Origin: Roseivivax isoporae LMG 25204
Lineage (GTDB): Bacteria; Pseudomonadota; Alphaproteobacteria; Rhodobacterales; Rhodobacteraceae
Length of the DNA stretch: 39,571 nt
Direction: 5' to 3'
Assembly: GCF_000521865.1 (NCBI RefSeq)
Contig: NZ_JAME01000038.1
Coordinates: 1 to 39,571 of the forward strand
Shown: positions 7,096 through 15,363 of the stretch, piece by piece
How positions within the stretch are numbered: position 1 is the stretch's first letter
How the letters are laid out: the number at the start of each line of letters is the position of its first letter
The notes under the pieces: model-generated
Told to the model about the DNA's origin: nothing
The model's input: only the letters and a program-made list of their open reading frames with translations
Database searches by the model: none
Position numbers and translations under genes: made by a program

Positions 7096-7554
7096 ATGGT
7101 CCGCATCGACGCGACGGATCGGAAAATCCTCTCGGAACTGCAACGCGACGCGGGACAGTCGCTGGACGAGATCGCCCGCGCGGTGGGGTCGTCGAAGACG
7201 CCCGTGTGGAACCGCATCCGCAAGCTGCGCGAGGCCGGCGTGATCGGCGCGCAGACCGTGCGGCTCGACCCCGAGGCGCTGGGCTTCGAGGCGTGCTTCT
7301 TCGTGCTGATCCGCACGTCCGAGCACGAGGCCGACTGGCAGCGCCGCTTTCTCGAGGCGCTGCAGAAACGCCCCGAGGTTCAGGAGGCGCACCGCCTCGC
7401 GGGCGACATCGACTACATCCTCAAGGTCCGCGTGCAGAACGCGCGCGCCTACGACGCCTTCTACCAGGCGCTGATCTCCGAGGTGAAGGTGCACAACGTC
7501 ACCGCGCTGCTGTCGATGGAGGAGATCAAGTCGACGACCGACCTGCCGCTCTGA
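7096..7554 (+). CDS. Lrp/AsnC family transcriptional regulator
   Basis: The protein has 152 residues, standard for the family. An N-terminal winged HTH (DRKILSELQRDAGQSLDEIA, then SKTPVWNRIRKLREAGVI) is followed by a RAM/AsnC ligand-binding and oligomerisation domain. The latter carries the family patterns PEVQEAHRLAGDIDYILKV and YDAFYQAL. The ATG at 7096 is preferred over one at 7078 because GGAGG lies 11 nt before it and the family usually starts close to the HTH. It is divergent from cysG, so it probably controls the sulfur operon in response to an amino acid, plausibly cysteine or a related signal. The ligand is not visible in the sequence. It converges on the P450 gene with a 6-base gap. 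Confidence 0.9.
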   Translation: MVRIDATDRKILSELQRDAGQSLDEIARAVGSSKTPVWNRIRKLREAGVIGAQTVRLDPEALGFEACFFVLIRTSEHEADWQRRFLEALQKRPEVQEAHRLAGDIDYILKVRVQNARAYDAFYQALISEVKVHNVTALLSMEEIKSTTDLPL

Positions 7555-7560
7555 GGCGCG

Positions 7561-8736
7561 TCAGTCCCAGCGCACCGGCAGCGCCTCGAGGCCGCGGAAA
7601 TGGTAGCTGTCGCGGTAGCGCGGCGCCTCCGCGAGCCTGAGCCGCGGCAGCCGGGCGAAGAGGATGGGCAGCGCCACCTTCAGCTCGAGCCGTGCGAGCG
7701 GCGCGCCCACGCAGAAATGCACGCCCCCGCCGAACGCGGCGTGCCGTCCCGGCGCGCGTGCCGGGTCGAACCTGTCGGGCGCCGTGCAGAATTCCGGGTC
7801 GCGGCCCGCGGATGCCAGGAGCAGCCCCACCTGCGTCCCCGCCGCCAGGCGCGCACCGAACACCTCCACGTCCTCGTAGACCCAGCGGGTGAACAGGTGC
7901 AGCGGCGGGTCGAAGCGCAGGATCTCTTCCGCGGCCGCCTCCGCGCCCGCCTCGTCGACCCGCAGGTCCCGCTCGAGCAGCGCCTTCACCCCGTTGCCGA
8001 TCGCGTGCACCGTCGCCTCGTGCCCGGCATTCAGCAGCAGGATGCAGGTGGCGATCAGCTCGTCCGTGGACAGCCGCGAGCCGTCCTCCTCGGCCGCGAT
8101 CAGGTGGGTCAGCAGGTCGTCCGCCGGCTGCGCCCGACGGGCATCGATGTAACCCCGCAGGAAATCGGCGAAGTCGCGCGCCGCCGCCGCCGCGCGGTCC
8201 TCGACGGCGCGCGTGCGGCCCGCCTGGTACATCGCCACCATGTCGTGCGACCAGCGCAGCAGGTCGTCCGCCATCTCCTCCGGCACGCCGAGGAGCCGCG
8301 CGATGACGATCACCGGCAGCCGCTCGGCGAAGCCCGCCAGCAGGTCGTCGCCCCCGGGTTCCAGCCCGTCGATCAGCCCGTGCGCCAGCGCCCCGATCTC
8401 GGGCCCGAGCCCCGCGATCCGCCGCGAGGTGAAGGCGCGCAGCACGAGCCCCCTCAGCCGCGTGTGCCGCGGCGGCTCGAGCTCGAGCATCGAGTGCTCC
8501 TCGACCGCCGCGAAGGGCGCGAGATGCGCGGGCCACGCGGTCTCGGCCCCCGGCGGCGCCGCGCGTCCGAGCCTGCGGTCGCGCAACAGCGCGTCGACCG
8601 CCCGGTGCGACGCGGCACAGGGCATTCCGTAGTCCTGCCAGATCGCGATGTCGCCGGCGCCGCGCAGGCGTGCGTAGAACGGGTAGGAGTCCTGGACGAA
8701 ACTCGGCTCGCGGGGGTCTTGGGAGAATGTCTGCAT
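7561..8736 (-). CDS. Cytochrome P450
   Basis: This is a bacterial class I-type P450 of 391 residues that would need external ferredoxin and reductase. The heme-binding signature FGGGVHFCVG has the axial Cys at 342. The ExxR pair is Glu271/Arg274. The I-helix oxygen-activation segment is AGHEAT (237-242), with Ala replacing the first Thr of the common AGxETT. The meander/heme stretch RFDPAR precedes the Cys loop. Another ATG at 8799 would add 21 residues and overlap the start codon of dctB, so the start at 8736, typical of these soluble P450s (QDPREPSFVQDSYPFY), is preferred. The substrate is unknown. No redox partner is adjacent; fpr at 1.3 kb could serve indirectly. Confidence 0.93.
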   Translation of the reverse strand: MQTFSQDPREPSFVQDSYPFYARLRGAGDIAIWQDYGMPCAASHRAVDALLRDRRLGRAAPPGAETAWPAHLAPFAAVEEHSMLELEPPRHTRLRGLVLRAFTSRRIAGLGPEIGALAHGLIDGLEPGGDDLLAGFAERLPVIVIARLLGVPEEMADDLLRWSHDMVAMYQAGRTRAVEDRAAAAARDFADFLRGYIDARRAQPADDLLTHLIAAEEDGSRLSTDELIATCILLLNAGHEATVHAIGNGVKALLERDLRVDEAGAEAAAEEILRFDPPLHLFTRWVYEDVEVFGARLAAGTQVGLLLASAGRDPEFCTAPDRFDPARAPGRHAAFGGGVHFCVGAPLARLELKVALPILFARLPRLRLAEAPRYRDSYHFRGLEALPVRWD

Positions 8737-8797
8737 CGGGGCCCTGAAACCGCTTCGCGCTGGCGCTGGCAAGGGCGAAATTGCTAACAGATCCGTC

Positions 8798-10546
8798 ATG
8801 GGTCGGCTCGCCTCCTCCCGCGCCGCGCTGGTGGCGCTCTACCTCGCCATGACCGCCGCCGCGGCCGCGGGCACGTGGGTCTACGGCTTCGGCCAGGCGC
8901 TGGGCCCGCTCGCCGCGCGCGGCAGCTCGGACCTCGCGCTCGCCGCCGACCGGCTGGTGACCCAGCTGCAGCGCTACCGCGAGGTCGCGGTGCTGATGGC
9001 CGATCATCCCGCGCTCGTCGCGCTGCATGCGGGCGGTCCGCGCGCGGCGGCGGACCGGGTCCTGCTCGACGCCGCCGACAAGACCGGGTCGCTGTCGATG
9101 CTCTACGTCGATCTCGCGGGGCGGGTGCTGGCCGCCGCGCATCCCGGCGCGCCGCGCGCCCTGCCGCCGGGCCCGCATCTCGAGCGCGCGCGCGACGGCG
9201 CGCTGGGTCAGCGCCTGTCGGCCCGGCCCGGGGGGGCGCGCGTCTTCTCCTACGCCGCGCCGCAATTCGGCCCCGACGGGCGCGTGCACGGCATGCTCGT
9301 CGTCTCGGCCGACATCGCCCGGCTCGAACAGGTCTGGCGCGGCTCGCTGCCCACCGTCTGGTTTGCCGACGCCACCGGCACCGTGGTCGCCACCAACCGG
9401 CGCGAGCTCCTTGGCTGGCGCAAGGGCGACGGCGACGACGTGATCTCGCCCGCGGGCCGCGTCTACCGCACCACGATGCAGCGCCGCGCGGGCCTCGTCA
9501 TCCGCCGGCAGGACTGGTCGCCTTACGTGCCGCCCGCGGCGCTCTACCTGACCGAGGCGCTGCCGGTGATCGGGCTCGACGCCATGGCGCTCGTTGACGT
9601 GGCGCCGGCGCGGCGCATCGCGGCGCTGCAGGCGGGGGCGGTGGCGGCGGTCGTGCTGTTCTTCGGCGCGCTCCTGTTCCTCGCCACCGAACGCCGCCGC
9701 GCGCTCGCGCAGGCCAATGCCGCCCTCGAGGGCCGCGTCTCGGCCCGGACCCGCGCGCTGTCCGAGGCGAATGCCGCGCTCCGCCGCGAGGTCGCCGAGC
9801 GGCAGGAGGCCGAGGCGGCGCTCAAGCGCGCGCAGGCCGAGCTCGTGCAGGCCGGAAAGCTGACCGCCCTCGGCAAGATGAGCGCCGGCATCAGCCACGA
9901 GCTGAACCAGCCGCTGATGGCGATCCGGTCCTTCGCCGAGAACGGGCAGGCCTTCCTCGACCGCGGCCGTCCCGACCGGGCGGCCGAGAATCTCGGGCGG
10001 ATCTCCGACATGGCGGGCCGCATGGGCCGCATCATCCGCAACCTGCGCGCCTTCGCCCGGCAGGAAGCCGAGCCCGCCAGCCGGGTGGGCCTCGCCGCGG
10101 TGGTCGAGGGCGCGCTCGAGATGGTGCAGGACCGTGCGACCGCCATGGGCGCGACGCTCGACTGGCAGCGACCGGACACCCCCACGGTGGTCATGGCGGG
10201 CGAGGTGCGCCTCAGCCAGGTGATCGTGAACCTGCTGACGAACGCGCTCGATGCCATGGCCGACGCGCCCGAGCGCCGCGTGACGATCCGCGTGGGGCCG
10301 GGCGCGACCGACGGCCGCGTGGCGCTCACCGTGCGCGACACCGGCCCCGGCATCTCCGATCCCGACCGGATCTTCGACCCGTTCTATTCCACCAAGGAGG
10401 TCGGCGCGACCGAGGGCATGGGGCTCGGCCTCTCGATCTCGTACGGGCTCGTGCAGGGCTTCGGCGGACGGCTCCGGGGCGAGAACGCGCCGGGCGGCGG
10501 CGCGCTCTTCACCGTCGAGCTCGACCGCGCGGAGGCCTTCGCGTGA
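8798..10546 (+). CDS. dctB: C4-dicarboxylate sensor histidine kinase DctB
   Basis: DctB is an inner-membrane kinase sensing periplasmic C4-dicarboxylates and phosphorylating DctD. It has 582 residues, with TM1 near 10-30 and TM2 near 276-297. The two frame a periplasmic double-PAS-like domain of about 245 residues. A coiled coil of about 300-350 (QANAALEGRVSARTRALSEANAALRRE) connects to HisKA with His367 in GISHELNQPL. The ATPase carries the N box (LLTNALDAM, Asn482), DTGPGI (514-519) and GMGLGLS. The stop overlaps dctD by 4 bases. The ATG overlaps, in CATG, the upstream ATG of the divergent P450. No clear SD precedes it, so the exact start is moderately certain. The order dctB-dctD-dctPQM supports dicarboxylate sensing. 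Confidence 0.92.
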   Translation: MGRLASSRAALVALYLAMTAAAAAGTWVYGFGQALGPLAARGSSDLALAADRLVTQLQRYREVAVLMADHPALVALHAGGPRAAADRVLLDAADKTGSLSMLYVDLAGRVLAAAHPGAPRALPPGPHLERARDGALGQRLSARPGGARVFSYAAPQFGPDGRVHGMLVVSADIARLEQVWRGSLPTVWFADATGTVVATNRRELLGWRKGDGDDVISPAGRVYRTTMQRRAGLVIRRQDWSPYVPPAALYLTEALPVIGLDAMALVDVAPARRIAALQAGAVAAVVLFFGALLFLATERRRALAQANAALEGRVSARTRALSEANAALRREVAERQEAEAALKRAQAELVQAGKLTALGKMSAGISHELNQPLMAIRSFAENGQAFLDRGRPDRAAENLGRISDMAGRMGRIIRNLRAFARQEAEPASRVGLAAVVEGALEMVQDRATAMGATLDWQRPDTPTVVMAGEVRLSQVIVNLLTNALDAMADAPERRVTIRVGPGATDGRVALTVRDTGPGISDPDRIFDPFYSTKEVGATEGMGLGLSISYGLVQGFGGRLRGENAPGGGALFTVELDRAEAFA

Positions 10547-11766
10547 CCCGCCGCGTGCTCCTCGTCGACGATGACGCCGCGGTGCGCGAGGCGCTGGCGC
10601 AGACGCTGGAACTGGCCGATCTCGACCCGCTCGCCGCGGGGTCCTTCGTCGAGGCAAAGGACCACATCGCGCCCGCCTTCGACGGCGTGATCCTGTCCGA
10701 CATCCGGATGCCCGGGCGCGACGGCTTCCACCTGCTCGACTTCGCGCGCCGGGTCGATCCCGACCTGCCGGTGATCCTGCTGACGGGCGAGGGCGACATT
10801 CCCATGGCCGTGCGTGCCATGTCCGCGGGCGCCTTCGACTTCCTCGAGAAACCCTGCGCGCCCGCCGATCTCGTGGCGGTGGTGACGCGCGCGCTGCGCA
10901 CCCGCACGCTGGTGCTCGAGAACCGTCGCCTCAAGGCCGAGCTCGAGACCGGCGATCCCGCTGCGCGGATGATCTTCGGTCTGTCCGACGCGGCCGAACG
11001 GCTGCGCGCGGCCGTCCGCCAGGCCGCCCGGCTCGGGGCAGAGGTGCTGGTCTCCGGCGCGCCCGGCACCGGCATCTCAAAGGTGGCCGAGGTCATCCAC
11101 CTGACGAGTGCCCGCGGCAAGCGCCCGTTCGAGAAGCGCGCGGCCCACGGGCTCTCGCGCGACGCGCTCGCGGGGCTCTGGCAGGCCTGCGCCGGCGGCA
11201 CGCTCTTTCTCGACGAGATCGCGCGCCTGCCGCTCGACAGCCAGGTCGCGCTCGTGGACGCGCTCGACGCGGGCGGCGCGGTGCTGATCGCGGGCACCAC
11301 CGAGCCGCTCGAGCCTGCGCGCGAGGCGGGCACGCTCTCGGCCGAACTCTACTGGCGGCTCGGGGTGATGGAGGTGCGCATCCCTGCGCTCGCCGAGCGG
11401 CCCGAGGACATCCCCGTGCTCTTCCGCCACTACGTCGCGCAGGCGAGCGAGCAGGCGGGCCTCACCCCGCCCGAGATCACCTCCGACGTGATCGCGGGCC
11501 TGATGGCGCGGGACTGGCCCGGCAATGCCCGCGCGCTCATGTCCGAGGCGATGCGCTTCGCGCTCCGGCTCGACAGCGGCACCCGCCGCGCCGAGGGCGT
11601 GGGCCTCGCCGAACGGCTCGCGCAGGTGGAGCGCTCGCTGCTGGCCGAGGCGCTCGAGGCCTCGCAGGGACAGGCGAGCGAGGCCGCGCGCCGTCTGCGC
11701 CTGCCGCGCAAGACCTTCTATGACAAGCTCGCGCGCTACGGGCTCCGGCCCGAGGATTTCCGCTGA
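10543..11766 (+). CDS. dctD: DctD-type response regulator with degenerate AAA+ domain
   Basis: DctD is the DctB partner and presumed activator of the TRAP genes. It has 407 residues. The receiver (1-120) has the acidic pocket DDD 9-11, phospho-acceptor Asp53 (SDIRMPG), Thr81 and Lys103. The NtrC-like AAA+ domain (about 145-345) is altered: Walker A reads GAPGTGISK (172-180) instead of GESGTGKE, so the catalytic Lys is Ile. The GAFTGA sigma54-contact loop is absent: about 25 residues normally between Walker A and Walker B are missing. Walker B (GGTLFLDEIARLP) remains. A Fis-type HTH ends the protein (SEAARRLRLPRKTFYDKLARYGL). These losses imply sigma54-independent activation, as known for Rhodobacter NtrC. 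Confidence 0.9.
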   Translation: MTRRVLLVDDDAAVREALAQTLELADLDPLAAGSFVEAKDHIAPAFDGVILSDIRMPGRDGFHLLDFARRVDPDLPVILLTGEGDIPMAVRAMSAGAFDFLEKPCAPADLVAVVTRALRTRTLVLENRRLKAELETGDPAARMIFGLSDAAERLRAAVRQAARLGAEVLVSGAPGTGISKVAEVIHLTSARGKRPFEKRAAHGLSRDALAGLWQACAGGTLFLDEIARLPLDSQVALVDALDAGGAVLIAGTTEPLEPAREAGTLSAELYWRLGVMEVRIPALAERPEDIPVLFRHYVAQASEQAGLTPPEITSDVIAGLMARDWPGNARALMSEAMRFALRLDSGTRRAEGVGLAERLAQVERSLLAEALEASQGQASEAARRLRLPRKTFYDKLARYGLRPEDFR

Positions 11767-11816
11767 CCCCACCGCGAATCGCCGGGCCGGCCGATTCGGC
11801 CCCTCGGGTCCGACCT

Positions 11817-11865
11817 GTGCGGAAATCCGCACTGGGGGCGCGAACACCCGTGCGGTTTTCCGCAC
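11817..11865 (+). promoter_or_regulatory. Tandem dyads, candidate DctD operators upstream of dctP
   Basis: GTGCGGAAATCCGCAC (11817-11832) and GTGCGGTTTTCCGCAC (11850-11865) share the form GTGCGG-N4-CCGCAC. Their centres are 33 bp apart, about three helical turns. They lie between dctD and dctP, upstream of a sigma70-like promoter, where a dimeric activator of dctPQM would bind. Assignment to DctD is by position and symmetry. Confidence 0.6.
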
Positions 11866-11893
11866 GCACTGCATCCGATCCGCGCGCCGTCCG

Positions 11894-11922
11894 TTCGCAA
11901 GCCGCTGGATCTAAAGGATAAA
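11894..11922 (+). promoter_or_regulatory. Candidate sigma70 promoter of dctPQM
   Basis: TTCGCA (11894-11899), 17 bp and GATAAA (11917-11922) match four of six bases in each box. The promoter follows the nearer dyad by about 28 bases, placing the dyads near -70 and -104 relative to a start close to 11929. No GG-N10-GC sigma54 element is present in the gap. The leader of about 130 nt ends in GGGAGG before dctP. Confidence 0.4.
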
Positions 11923-12061
11923 AGCCCCGCCTTGCGCCCTGCGCATGGCAGGCTTGCCCCGGGCGCGAAGCGGCAGTTTCCTGCCGTCGCGGTCCGTCAG
12001 GAGGACACGACGCCACGGACCACGCACGCGCCATTTGCACGACACACCCGGGAGGATTTCC

Positions 12062-13063
12062 ATGAAGACGCTTCTTTCGACCGCCGCGGCGGCCGCCATC
12101 GCCCTGTCCGCCGGCCAGGCCCTCGCCCAGTGCGACGACGGCGAGATCGTCATCAAGTTCAGCCACGTGACGAACGCCGACAACCACCCCAAGGGCATCG
12201 CCGCGTCGCTGCTGCAGACCCGCGTGAACGAGGAGATGAACGGGACCGCCTGCATGGAGGTCTACCCGAACTCGACCCTCTACGACGACGACCAGGTGCT
12301 CGAGGCCATGCTGCAGGGCGACGTGCAGTTCGCCGCGCCCTCGCTGTCGAAGTTCGAGCAGTTCACCAAGGTCTTCCGCATCTTCGACCTGCCGTTCATG
12401 TTCAAGAACATCGAGGCGGTCGACGCCTTCCAGGCCTCCGAGGCGGGGCAGGCGATGAAGGAATCCATGGTGCGCCGCGGCGTCCTCGGCCTCGAGTTCT
12501 GGCACAACGGGATGAAGCAGCTGTCGGCCAACAAGCCGCTGATCGAACCCGCCGACGCGCAGGGCCTGAAGTTCCGCGTGCAGCCCTCCGAGGTGCTCAA
12601 GGCGCAGTTCGAGGCGCTGGGCGCGAGCCCGCAGCCGATGGCCTTCTCCGAGGTCTACGGCGCGCTGCAGACCGGCGTGGTCGACGGGCAGGAGAACACC
12701 TGGTCGAACGTCTACGGCCAGAAGTTCTTCGAGGTGCAGGACGGCACGACCGAAACCAACCATGGCGCGCTCGACTACCTCGTGGTGGTCTCGACCGACT
12801 GGTGGGACGGGCTCGACGCGGGCGTGCGCGACCAGCTCGCCACGATCCTCAACGAGGTGACCACCGAGCGGAACGCGGCCGTGGCCGAGGTCGACGCGCA
12901 GGCGCGGCAGGCGATCCTCGATGCCGGCGGCGAGATCCGCGAGCTGACCACGGAGCAGCGCCAGATGTGGGTCGACGCGATGCTGCCCGTCTGGGACCAG
13001 TTCATCGACGACGTGGGCCAGGAAAACGTGGACGCCGCACAGGCGCTCAACGCCAACTTCTGA
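12062..13063 (+). CDS. dctP: TRAP transporter solute-binding protein DctP
   Basis: DctP is a periplasmic C4-dicarboxylate-binding protein that delivers substrate to DctQM. It has 333 residues with a Sec signal peptide (cleavage after ALA at residue 22, before QCDDG). The DctP hallmarks are visible: IKFSHVTNADNHPKG, DVQFAAPSLSKF, and the carboxylate-binding Arg region GLKFRVQPSEVL. The downstream substrate segment is FSEVYGALQTGVVDGQEN. The start has GGGAGG 7 nt upstream, and the leader carries paired dyads. A GC hairpin between this gene and dctQ could protect the dctP message and allow the usual excess of binding protein over permease. The adjacent DctBD supports malate, succinate or fumarate as substrates. 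Confidence 0.95.
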   Translation: MKTLLSTAAAAAIALSAGQALAQCDDGEIVIKFSHVTNADNHPKGIAASLLQTRVNEEMNGTACMEVYPNSTLYDDDQVLEAMLQGDVQFAAPSLSKFEQFTKVFRIFDLPFMFKNIEAVDAFQASEAGQAMKESMVRRGVLGLEFWHNGMKQLSANKPLIEPADAQGLKFRVQPSEVLKAQFEALGASPQPMAFSEVYGALQTGVVDGQENTWSNVYGQKFFEVQDGTTETNHGALDYLVVVSTDWWDGLDAGVRDQLATILNEVTTERNAAVAEVDAQARQAILDAGGEIRELTTEQRQMWVDAMLPVWDQFIDDVGQENVDAAQALNANF

Positions 13064-13080
13064 TCCGCTCCCACGCGGGC

Positions 13081-13110
13081 GGCCCGGTCCCCGGACAAGG
13101 GGGCCGGGCC
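13081..13110 (+). other. Intercistronic hairpin between dctP and dctQ
   Basis: The arms GGCCCGG(T)CCCC and GGGG(G)CCGGGCC pair around a 6-nt loop without a following T-run. Such stable hairpins between a binding-protein gene and its permease genes usually protect the upstream mRNA or partly attenuate transcription. Confidence 0.5.
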
Positions 13111-13148
13111 GGTCCGCGCGCGTGGCCCCAGCGCAGCGAGAGTTCCCG

Positions 13149-13838
13149 ATGGCAAAGACCCCCCCGCCCGATTCGGCGCTCGGCCGTTTCGTGAACGAAT
13201 TCGAGGAGACGTGCATCGCGCTGATCCTCGGCGCCATGACGCTCATCACCTTCGTGAACGTCGTCCTGCGCTACGGCTTCAACACCGGCCTCATCTGGGG
13301 CCTCGAGGCGACGTCGTTCCTGTTCGCCTGGCTCGTGCTCTTCGGCGTCAGCTACTGCGTCAAGGTGACGGCGCATCTGGGCGTCGACGCGGTGACGGGC
13401 GCGCTGCCGCCCGCATGGCAGCGCGGCATGGCGCTCGCCGCCGCCGCGATCTGCATCGCCTACGCGGCGCTCCTGATGAAGGGCGCGTGGGACTACTGGG
13501 CGAACTTCGCCAACCTGCCGCAGACCACCGGCCGCTGGTTCCCCACCGGCCTCGAGGAGATGGGCCGCACTTCCTACCGCGCCTGGTACGAGGTCATCGA
13601 CATCCCGTTCCCCGAATGGCTGCGCTGGATCGAGCCGCTGATGAACGAGGGCGAGCATTACGAGAAGCTCCCCCGCTTCATCCCCTACGCCATCCTGCCG
13701 ATCGGCGTGGCGCTCCTGCTCTTCCGCTTCTGCCAGGCGGCGTGGCGCATCTGGACCGGCCACAGCCGGAGCATGATCGTCAGCCACGAGGCCGAGGACG
13801 CGGTCGAGGACGTCGCCCACATGAACCGCGAGGGCTGA
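13149..13838 (+). CDS. dctQ: TRAP transporter small permease DctQ
   Basis: DctQ is the four-TM small subunit that partners DctM in the inner membrane. It has 229 residues, long for a DctQ. TM segments are evident near 20-38, 52-70, 95-112 and 182-202. The family pattern NVVLRYGFNTGLIWGLEATSFL sits in the first third. A hydrophilic stretch of about 65 residues (DYWANFANLP to YEKLPRF) is inserted between TM3 and TM4, as in malate/succinate-type DctQ proteins of Rhodobacterales. The start at 13149 is chosen because GAGAG precedes it and homologous N-termini are short; an in-frame ATG at 13122 lies in the hairpin-containing gap. It is separated from dctM by 3 bases. Confidence 0.92.
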   Translation: MAKTPPPDSALGRFVNEFEETCIALILGAMTLITFVNVVLRYGFNTGLIWGLEATSFLFAWLVLFGVSYCVKVTAHLGVDAVTGALPPAWQRGMALAAAAICIAYAALLMKGAWDYWANFANLPQTTGRWFPTGLEEMGRTSYRAWYEVIDIPFPEWLRWIEPLMNEGEHYEKLPRFIPYAILPIGVALLLFRFCQAAWRIWTGHSRSMIVSHEAEDAVEDVAHMNREG

Positions 13839-13841
13839 TCC

Positions 13842-15218
13842 ATGGAAGTCGCGATCCTCTTCCTCCTGACCGTCGGCCTCATGCTGATCGGCGTGCCCAT
13901 CGCCGTCGCGCTGGGCTTCTCCTCGACACTGTTCCTGCTGGTCCTGTCGGACACCTCGCTGGCCTCGGTCGCGCAGAGCTTCTTCCAGGCGATGGACGGG
14001 CACTACACGCTGCTCGCCATCCCGTTCTTCATCCTCGCCTCGGCCTTCATGTCGACGGGCGGCGTGGCGCGGCGGATCATCCGCTTCTCCATCGCCTGCG
14101 TCGGCCATTTCCCGGGCGGGCTCGCCATCGCCGGCGTCTTCGCCTGCATGCTCTTCGCGGCGCTGTCGGGCTCCTCGCCCGCGACCGTGGTCGCCATCGG
14201 CTCCATCGTCATCGCCGGCATGCGGCAGGTGGGCTACACCAAGGATTTCGCGGCGGGCGTCATCGCCAACGCAGGCACACTCGGCATCCTGATCCCGCCG
14301 TCGATCGTGATGGTGGTCTATGCCTCCGCAACCGACACCTCGGTCGGGCGGATGTTCCTCGCGGGTGTCATCCCCGGCATCCTTGCGGGCGTCATGCTGA
14401 TGGTCACGATCTACGTCATGGCCATCGTCAAGAAGCTGCCGCGCGGCGAGTGGCGCGGCTGGGGCGAGGTCGCGGCGTCGGGACGCGACGCGGCGTGGGG
14501 CCTCTTCCTCATCGTCATCATCCTCGGCGGCATCTACGGAGGCATCTTCACGCCGACCGAGGCCGCGGCGGTCGCCGCCGTCTACGCCTTCCTCATCGCG
14601 AACTTCGTCTACGCGGACATGGGGCCGCTCAAGACCGCCGAGGACCGGCCGAACCTGCCGCTCTGGCGCAAGCCGCTGGCCCTCGTGACCGTGTTCTTCC
14701 ACAAGGACACCAAGGACACGATGTTCGAGGCGGGCAAGCTGACCATCACGCTGATGTTCATCATCGCCAACGCGCTCATCCTCAAGCACGTCCTGACCGA
14801 CGAGCAGATCCCCCAGCGCATCGCCACGGCCATGCTCGACGCGGGTCTCGGGCCGGTCATGTTCCTCGTGATCGTCAACGTGATCCTGCTGATCGGCGGG
14901 CAGTTCATGGAACCCTCGGGGCTCCTCGTGATCGTCGCGCCGCTCGTGTTCCCCATCGCGATCGAGCTCGGGATCGACCCGATCCATCTCGGCATCATCA
15001 TGGTGGTGAACATGGAGATCGGGATGATCACGCCGCCCGTGGGCCTCAACCTCTTCGTGACCTCGGGCGTGGCGGGCATGTCGATGATGGCGGTGGTGCG
15101 CGCGGCGCTGCCCTTCCTCGCGGTGCTCTTCGTGTTCCTGATCCTCGTGACCTACGTGCCGATCCTGTCCACGTGGCTGCCGACGATGATGATGGGGCCA
15201 GAGATCGTCATCCGCTGA
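13842..15218 (+). CDS. dctM: TRAP transporter large permease DctM
   Basis: DctM is the large membrane subunit that forms the Na+-coupled translocation path. It has 458 residues and about 12 hydrophobic segments. Family motifs include GVPIAVALGFSS, ALSGSSPATVVAIGSI, AAGVIANAGTLGILIPPSIVMVVY, and the C-terminal repeat GMITPPVGLNLFVTSGVAGMS. A cytoplasmic insertion of about 70 residues (ADMGPLKTAEDRPNLPLWRK to MFEAGKL) is characteristic of this DctM group. GAGGG lies 7 nt before the ATG. It is the last gene of dctPQM, followed by a GC hairpin at 15242. Confidence 0.95.
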   Translation: MEVAILFLLTVGLMLIGVPIAVALGFSSTLFLLVLSDTSLASVAQSFFQAMDGHYTLLAIPFFILASAFMSTGGVARRIIRFSIACVGHFPGGLAIAGVFACMLFAALSGSSPATVVAIGSIVIAGMRQVGYTKDFAAGVIANAGTLGILIPPSIVMVVYASATDTSVGRMFLAGVIPGILAGVMLMVTIYVMAIVKKLPRGEWRGWGEVAASGRDAAWGLFLIVIILGGIYGGIFTPTEAAAVAAVYAFLIANFVYADMGPLKTAEDRPNLPLWRKPLALVTVFFHKDTKDTMFEAGKLTITLMFIIANALILKHVLTDEQIPQRIATAMLDAGLGPVMFLVIVNVILLIGGQFMEPSGLLVIVAPLVFPIAIELGIDPIHLGIIMVVNMEIGMITPPVGLNLFVTSGVAGMSMMAVVRAALPFLAVLFVFLILVTYVPILSTWLPTMMMGPEIVIR

Positions 15219-15241
15219 CGGGGCCCGAGGCCGCGGCGACG

Positions 15242-15262
15242 GCGCTCCCGCTTCGGGGGCGC
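15242..15262 (+). terminator. Hairpin after dctM
   Basis: GCGCTCCC and GGGGGCGC pair over 8 bp, with one G-U when transcribed from the plus strand, around a 5-nt loop. It lies 23 bases past the dctM stop. No T-run follows, so termination strength is uncertain. Confidence 0.4.
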
Positions 15263-15363
15263 TGTCCTGCGTTCCCGGACGTGACAAGTGTGGATCCGGG
15301 GAACGGGCCCGGATCGTGCTACGTTCGGGACGCGTACCGCCGCAACCCAAAGACAGAGGCCGC

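Noticed and set aside
11946-11957. TGGCAGGCTTGC resembling a sigma54 -24/-12 promoter before dctP
   Set aside because: The GG and GC are 7 bases apart rather than the required 10, and the adjacent DctD lacks the sigma54-contact loop.
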